From JAYTQG01 sp043746815 (GTDB taxonomy: Bacteria > Actinomycetota > Thermoleophilia > Miltoncostaeales > Miltoncostaeaceae), in contig JAYTQG010000105.1 of assembly GCA_043746815.1 (NCBI GenBank), positions 1-10,225 on the forward strand: a stretch of DNA of 10,225 nucleotides, given 5' to 3'. Below are positions 6,953 to 10,225 of this stretch, in pieces (the stretch's first letter is position 1; each line of letters begins with the position of its first letter). Under the pieces are notes generated by a model. It made no database searches. It saw only the letters and a program-made list of their open reading frames with translations, and was not told the origin of the DNA. The position numbers and the translations under genes are program-made.

Positions 6953-7533
6953 GGTGTCACCTCCACCAGCGGCGTCGCGTCCACGGCTGGGGCCGCTGGC
7001 CACATGCGACGTCGAATCATCGCGAGAGCCGGGAGCGACACCAGCGCAGTCAACGCGGCGCCCGGGATCAGCACGCTCACGACGAAGTCGGTCACATTGA
7101 GGGTGTGGCTCAGGAGGACCCACACCGCTGCCAGGAGCAGCTGGGTTCCGAGCGCCACGGCAACGGTTCGAAGGAGGAGCACGAGCAGGCTTGGTCGCGG
7201 CGCGCGCTCGGCAAGGATCCCCGCCCACGAGCCTCCAAGGACGCCCGCCAACGCGAGTACGCCGAGGGTCCCACTTGGCGTCGCGAGCTCCACGAGCAGG
7301 CCACCGGAGAACCCCGCGACGGCTCCAGCGAGTGCTCCATGCCGGGAGCCTGCAACGACGCTCACCCCGGCGATCAGATCGGGGATTGCATTGGCGACCC
7401 GAAGTTCCGAGATGATGCTGATTTGCAGGAGCACCGCAGCCAGGCAGAGGGCCGCGAACAGCCCGACGCTAACGGCGTCGACGCCAACGCTGTTCGAACG
7501 ACTGGGTTCGACCGTGGGAGCGATTCCGGTCAT
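6949..7533 (-). CDS. mreD: Rod shape-determining protein MreD-like membrane protein
   Basis: A 194-aa integral membrane protein. After a 20-residue hydrophilic start come about five to six hydrophobic segments (VGLFAALCLAAVLLQISII, AIPDLIAGVSVVAG, GALAGAVAGFSGGLLVEL, TLGVLALAGVLGGSWAGIL, LLVLLLRTVAVALGTQLLLAAVWVLL, FVVSVLIPGAALTALVSL). The length, the early PDLIA segment, the glycine-rich GxxxGLLVEL segment and the position between mreC and mrdA all fit MreD, a poorly conserved family. MreD works with MreC to couple MreB filaments to RodA-PBP2. Start ATG 7531-7533 overlaps the mreC stop as ATGA, with GAGGGG a short distance upstream. The assignment rests partly on gene order. Confidence 0.88.
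   Translation of the reverse strand: MTGIAPTVEPSRSNSVGVDAVSVGLFAALCLAAVLLQISIISELRVANAIPDLIAGVSVVAGSRHGALAGAVAGFSGGLLVELATPSGTLGVLALAGVLGGSWAGILAERAPRPSLLVLLLRTVAVALGTQLLLAAVWVLLSHTLNVTDFVVSVLIPGAALTALVSLPALAMIRRRMWPAAPAVDATPLVEVTP
6958..6964 (-). promoter_or_regulatory. Shine-Dalgarno GGAGGTG for mrdA
   Basis: The best ribosome-binding site in the window, inside the last codons of mreD. The GGAGG core is seven bases before GTG 6950-6952. It decides the mrdA start against ATG 6902-6904, which has only a GGGGGTGG run 10 bases upstream. Confidence 0.8.
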
Positions 7534-8414
7534 CCGCCCCTCGCTCGGCGCTTCGCCTCGGCACTCGTGGGAACAAGAACGATGGCCCCGGAAATTTGCC
7601 GGACGTCGACCAGCGGCTCGACTTGCACCGTCTGAAAGGCATCCGGCTCGCCGGCGCCGAAGTCTTGCACGCGTCCGATTGAGAGGCCCCGCGGGTAGAG
7701 CGAATCCAAATCCATCGCCGCGTACCCCGAGGTCAGGACAATCGCGGCCTTTCGCAGCGGAAATTCGCGCGGAACCTGGCTGAGGGAAAGGTTGCCGCCG
7801 TCGTCGGCCGCGAGGAGGCCGACGGCGCTTCCGCCTTGCACTTGAACCCCAATCCTGGAGCCAGTTGCCGTGACAAATGCAATGTCAGCGGTGTGGCTGG
7901 TGGTCGACGTCACGAGGCCAATGAGAATCGGCTGGCGCGCCGCGCCCGCGCCCTTCGCGCCCGGCGCAACAACCGGCGAGTTACGAACAACGCCGTTAGC
8001 GGATCCGACGTCAAGGCGCGCGTACTGAAACAGGTTGTTCTGAGAGCGATTGCGGATTGCACCCTCCACGGGACGGTAGCCGGGGGGAAGGACGGTCTTG
8101 ATCCCCTCAAGCGACTTCGCGATCCCAGCTTCAATGTTCGCGTTACGGGCGGCAACAATCTCCTCACTCAGGAGTCGGGCCTGCGCCTCGTACTTCGCCG
8201 CGCGATCGCGTGCGCCTACCAGACTCGTGGTCCAGTGCCAGCCGTCCTTTGCCGGTTGAATGGCGGCATCGGCGAACGACTGCATGGGACCCGCCAGACC
8301 GCCAACCGCTGACTGAATGGAATGCAGCGGGCCGGTGGCGCCCTCTCGGAAAAAGCCCGTGAACAAGCCGATACATGTCACGACGAGGGTCGCGAGCACG
8401 CCGCGACGCACCAT
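7530..8414 (-). CDS. mreC: Rod shape-determining protein MreC
   Basis: Bitopic scaffold protein of the elongasome that binds PBP2 outside the membrane. In the 294-aa version, residues 1-20 form a signal anchor after an RR start (VRRGVLATLVVTCIGLFTGFF). A helical, probably coiled-coil stretch occupies about 65-105 (ARDRAAKYEAQARLLSEEIV). The two beta domains follow, with NNLFQYARLDVGSANGVVRNSPVVA, ILIGLVTSTTSHTADI and the late LTSGYAAMDLDSLYPRGLSIGRV, which matches the family's 'VvTSG...yP.GipIG.V'. The ATG at 8412-8414 has no evident ribosome-binding site. The frame stays open upstream, and CTG 8454-8456, preceded by GAGGGGAG at eight bases, would add 14 residues (LGTSAHTTVSRRRI) and a longer basic start. 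The stop overlaps mreD by 4 nt. Confidence 0.92.
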   Translation of the reverse strand: MVRRGVLATLVVTCIGLFTGFFREGATGPLHSIQSAVGGLAGPMQSFADAAIQPAKDGWHWTTSLVGARDRAAKYEAQARLLSEEIVAARNANIEAGIAKSLEGIKTVLPPGYRPVEGAIRNRSQNNLFQYARLDVGSANGVVRNSPVVAPGAKGAGAARQPILIGLVTSTTSHTADIAFVTATGSRIGVQVQGGSAVGLLAADDGGNLSLSQVPREFPLRKAAIVLTSGYAAMDLDSLYPRGLSIGRVQDFGAGEPDAFQTVQVEPLVDVRQISGAIVLVPTSAEAKRRARGG

Positions 8415-8464
8415 GATCCGACGCCGGCTTACCGTCGTGTGGGCTGATGTCCCCAGCTTGTCGA

Positions 8465-8472
8465 CTCCCCTC
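8465..8472 (-). promoter_or_regulatory. Possible ribosome-binding site GAGGGGAG for a CTG start of mreC
   Basis: It lies in the 117-bp space between the mreB stop and the mreC ATG, eight bases before an in-frame CTG (8454-8456). It is the only good site in that gap. I see nothing else in 8457-8531: no hairpin with a T-run and no clear promoter. Confidence 0.35.
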
Positions 8473-8531
8473 GAATGCCCCGTCCGCGTCGCGCCATCAT
8501 GGCTCCCACAGACCCAACCAACCTGTTCAGA

Positions 8532-9629
8532 CTAATACCGGTATGCCCGCCGCGGCGCTCGCCGTCCACCTCGACCGCGCGCACTCCGCTTGAGGACCTC
8601 AAACTCTTCGAGCGAACGACCCGAACCAATGGCCACACATGTCAGTGGCGACTCGGCAACGTGGATGGGCATCTCAGTCTCCTGGCGGAGACGATCGTCC
8701 AAGCCCTGCAACAGCGAACCGCCGCCCGCCAACATGATGCCACGATCCATGATGTCTGAAGACAGTTCCGGCGGTGTCCGGTCCAGTGTTGACTTCACTG
8801 CATCGATGATCTGCAGGACCGGCTCCTCAACCGCCGCGCGGACCTCCTCGGAACTCAGTACGACCGTTTTCGGCAGACCGGAAACCATGTCACGACCACG
8901 AATCTCGGCGCCCACTTCCTCGCGCAATGGGAAGGCGGAGCCGATTTCCAACTTGACCTCCTCAGCGGTCTGGCTCCCAATCATCAGCTTGTGCTCCTTC
9001 TTCACATAGCTGATGATCGCCTCGTCCAGCTCGTCGCCTCCGACGCGGATGGACTGGGCAACGACGATTCCGCCGAGGGAGATCACCGCAACTTCCGTCG
9101 TTCCGCCGCCGATGTCAACGATCATGCTGCCGGTCGGCTCCGCGACGGGCAACCCAGCACCGATTGCCGCTGCCATCGGCTCCTCGATCAGGTACGCCTG
9201 GCGCGCGCCAGCGGAGAGTGTTGCCTCCTCCACCGCGCGTTTCTCGACGCCCGTCACCCCTGAGGGAACGCAGACAACCACCCGCGGATGCGCCCAACGA
9301 TTCTGGTGGACCTTCAGGATGAAGTGACGGAGCATCTGCTCCGTGACGTCAAAGTCCGCGATCACGCCATCCTTCAGCGGACGAATTGCCTGGATATTGC
9401 CGGGAGTGCGCCCCAGCATCCGCTTTGCCTCAATGCCGACCGCATGAACCTCGTTCGTACGCGTGTCAATCGCGACGACCGATGGCTCCGACAGTACGAT
9501 GCCGCGCCCGCGGACATAGACAAGCGTGTTGGCAGTCCCGAGGTCGACGGCCATGTCGCGGCCACCGAATCCGGTGAGATATGTCAGAAGCCCGATGGCC
9601 GTGCCCCGTTCGTGCTTGCAGGCGACCAC
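8532..9629 (-). CDS. mreB: Rod shape-determining protein MreB (bacterial actin)
   Basis: ATP-binding actin homologue whose membrane-bound filaments orient lateral wall synthesis. In 365-aa numbering: phosphate-1 loop DLGTANTLVY (29-38), IRPLKDGVIADF (82-93), VCVPSGVTGVEKRAVEEA (119-136), phosphate-2 loop DIGGGTTEVAVI (172-183), RVGGDELDEAI (195-205) and the adenosine loop AGGGSLLQGL (301-310). All are intact. The C-terminus ends in a basic tail of about 15 residues (RGRGGRRAPRRAYRY) in place of the usual short end. The start is uncertain: the frame opens at GTG 9627-9629 without a visible ribosome-binding site. The part resembling homologues (GLLTYLTGFGGRDMAVDLG) begins right after an ATC codon at 9594-9596. 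The 55 bp separating it from maf hold no recognisable terminator or promoter. Confidence 0.96.
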   Translation of the reverse strand: MVACKHERGTAIGLLTYLTGFGGRDMAVDLGTANTLVYVRGRGIVLSEPSVVAIDTRTNEVHAVGIEAKRMLGRTPGNIQAIRPLKDGVIADFDVTEQMLRHFILKVHQNRWAHPRVVVCVPSGVTGVEKRAVEEATLSAGARQAYLIEEPMAAAIGAGLPVAEPTGSMIVDIGGGTTEVAVISLGGIVVAQSIRVGGDELDEAIISYVKKEHKLMIGSQTAEEVKLEIGSAFPLREEVGAEIRGRDMVSGLPKTVVLSSEEVRAAVEEPVLQIIDAVKSTLDRTPPELSSDIMDRGIMLAGGGSLLQGLDDRLRQETEMPIHVAESPLTCVAIGSGRSLEEFEVLKRSARGRGGRRAPRRAYRY

Positions 9630-9684
9630 AACGGCCAGCCGTGCGCGGCAGAACTGAAACGGTACCGCGAGCGCGCGCCAGAAA

Positions 9685-10225
9685 CTACCCCTGAAGGGTC
9701 AGGTTGCTCCACGGTGCAATTCCGATTGGGGCGAGCAGGTCGAGCAAAGCCCCAACCGGCAGGCCGATAACGTTGCTGAGCTCTCCCTGAATATGCACGA
9801 CAATCGCGGCACCTGCACCCTGGATTGCATAGCCGCCAGCGCGGCCTCGCCACTCTTCAGTCGCGACGTACCAGGCGACCATCTCCCTACTCAAGGGCCG
9901 AAACGTCACCTCACTCTCCACAACGGCGCTCGATTCTCGCCCGTTGGAGAGCAGTGCCAGGGCCGTCATCACCGTATGCGTCCGCCCCGCAAGTTGATCG
10001 AACAGCCGTTTTGCAGCGGCCTCATCCGCAGGAGCGCCGACCGAAATTCCGTCAATGGCTACGACGGTGTCGGCCCCGAGGACCAGCTGGTGCCCCTGCG
10101 CCGCAACCCAACGGGCTTTCCCCAGCGCATTCGCGAGGACGAGCCCCCTGGGATCTTGACCCACCTCGGTCTCCTCGAACAAGGATTCGACAACTTCGAA
10201 TTCCAACCCGAGGTGCGTCAAGATC
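9685..10225 (-). CDS. maf: Maf-family nucleoside triphosphate pyrophosphatase, 5' end beyond window
   Basis: House-cleaning enzyme of the Maf/HAM1 fold that hydrolyses non-canonical or excess NTPs (dTTP/UTP or m7GTP in characterised members) to the monophosphate plus pyrophosphate, in the cytoplasm. About 180 residues are visible. The N-terminal 'SASPRR' motif lies just outside the window, as the frame enters as ILTHLGLEFEVVES, which normally follows it directly; only about 10-20 residues are missing. Visible family marks are ALGKARWVA, the GADTVVAIDG block with the catalytic-type aspartate, the GRTHTVMTAL segment, VTFRPLSREMVAWYVATEEW, GRAGGYAIQGAGA and the closing NVIGLPVGALLDLL. The TTG at 10219-10221 is an internal leucine, not a start. 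It ends 55 bp before mreB on the same strand. Maf adjoins mreBCD in many bacteria. Confidence 0.92.
   Translation of the reverse strand, partial: ILTHLGLEFEVVESLFEETEVGQDPRGLVLANALGKARWVAAQGHQLVLGADTVVAIDGISVGAPADEAAAKRLFDQLAGRTHTVMTALALLSNGRESSAVVESEVTFRPLSREMVAWYVATEEWRGRAGGYAIQGAGAAIVVHIQGELSNVIGLPVGALLDLLAPIGIAPWSNLTLQG

Larger units (their letters stand above)
1524..10225 (-). other. Probable single transcription unit maf-mreB-mreC-mreD-mrdA-rodA-DUF697-rng
   Basis: Eight genes lie on one strand. The junctions are: maf/mreB 55 bp; mreB/mreC 117 bp (75 bp with the CTG start); mreC/mreD ATGA overlap; mreD/mrdA GTGA overlap; mrdA/rodA TTGA overlap; rodA/DUF697 4-bp gap; DUF697/rng CTGA overlap. 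No terminator-like hairpin with a T-run is visible between any pair. The promoter presumably lies beyond 10225 or weakly upstream of mreB. This is inferred from spacing. Confidence 0.75.

Noticed and set aside
6953..7228. 92-residue N-terminal extension of PBP2
   Set aside because: Pro/Arg-rich sequence that is the alternate frame of mreD. GTG 6950-6952 with GGAGGTG and the GTGA overlap is far better as the start.
6716..7783. Long open frame (355 codons) on the plus strand across mreD and mreC
   Set aside because: Antisense to three overlapping shape genes; its composition is low-complexity Arg/Ser/Pro/Ala with no family signature.
9630..9684. Gap before mreB as a promoter or terminator
   Set aside because: I find no convincing -35/-10 pair and no stem followed by a T-run on the minus strand in these 55 bases.

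Overview
The window is GC-rich, densely coding bacterial DNA that holds one long minus-strand operon and one convergent plus-strand gene. The proteins resemble those of high-GC Gram-positive bacteria. MreB, the RodA/PBP2 pair and RNase G best fit Actinomycetota, and probably the Thermoleophilia (Solirubrobacterales-like). That placement rests on remembered protein resemblance, not on a search.

Layout in plus coordinates. Positions 1-1352 (+) hold the C-terminal ~450 residues of an ABC transporter family 5 (peptide/nickel type) solute-binding protein, cut by the window edge. Positions 1350-1515 hold a 166-bp imperfect palindrome with 15-bp perfect terminal inverted repeats that begin and end in TA; it looks like a MITE. 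Everything from 1524 to 10225 is on the minus strand. In transcription order it is maf (cut by the window edge), mreB, mreC, mreD, mrdA (PBP2), rodA, a 280-aa protein resembling DUF697/YcjF, and rng (RNase G).

The operon encodes the lateral cell-wall (elongasome) machine. MreB filaments recruit MreC and MreD, which control the SEDS glycan polymerase RodA and its partner transpeptidase PBP2. Maf (a nucleotide pyrophosphatase) and RNase G are old neighbours of mreBCD in many bacteria. Here they bracket the shape genes instead of both following mreD. From mreC to rng every junction is a 4-nt start/stop overlap or a 4-nt gap, which implies strong translational coupling. Start codons are unusual: GTG for mrdA and the DUF697-like gene, TTG for rodA, and apparently CTG for rng. 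mreC may also start at CTG, and the conserved N-terminus of mreB begins at an ATC codon.

I see no RNA genes, CRISPR arrays, phage genes or defence genes, and no clear promoter. The least expected items are the palindromic element placed exactly on the stop codon between two convergent genes, and the uncharacterised DUF697-like protein tied into the rod-shape operon. No gap longer than 300 bases lacks a gene; the largest is 1353-1523, filled by the palindromic element.
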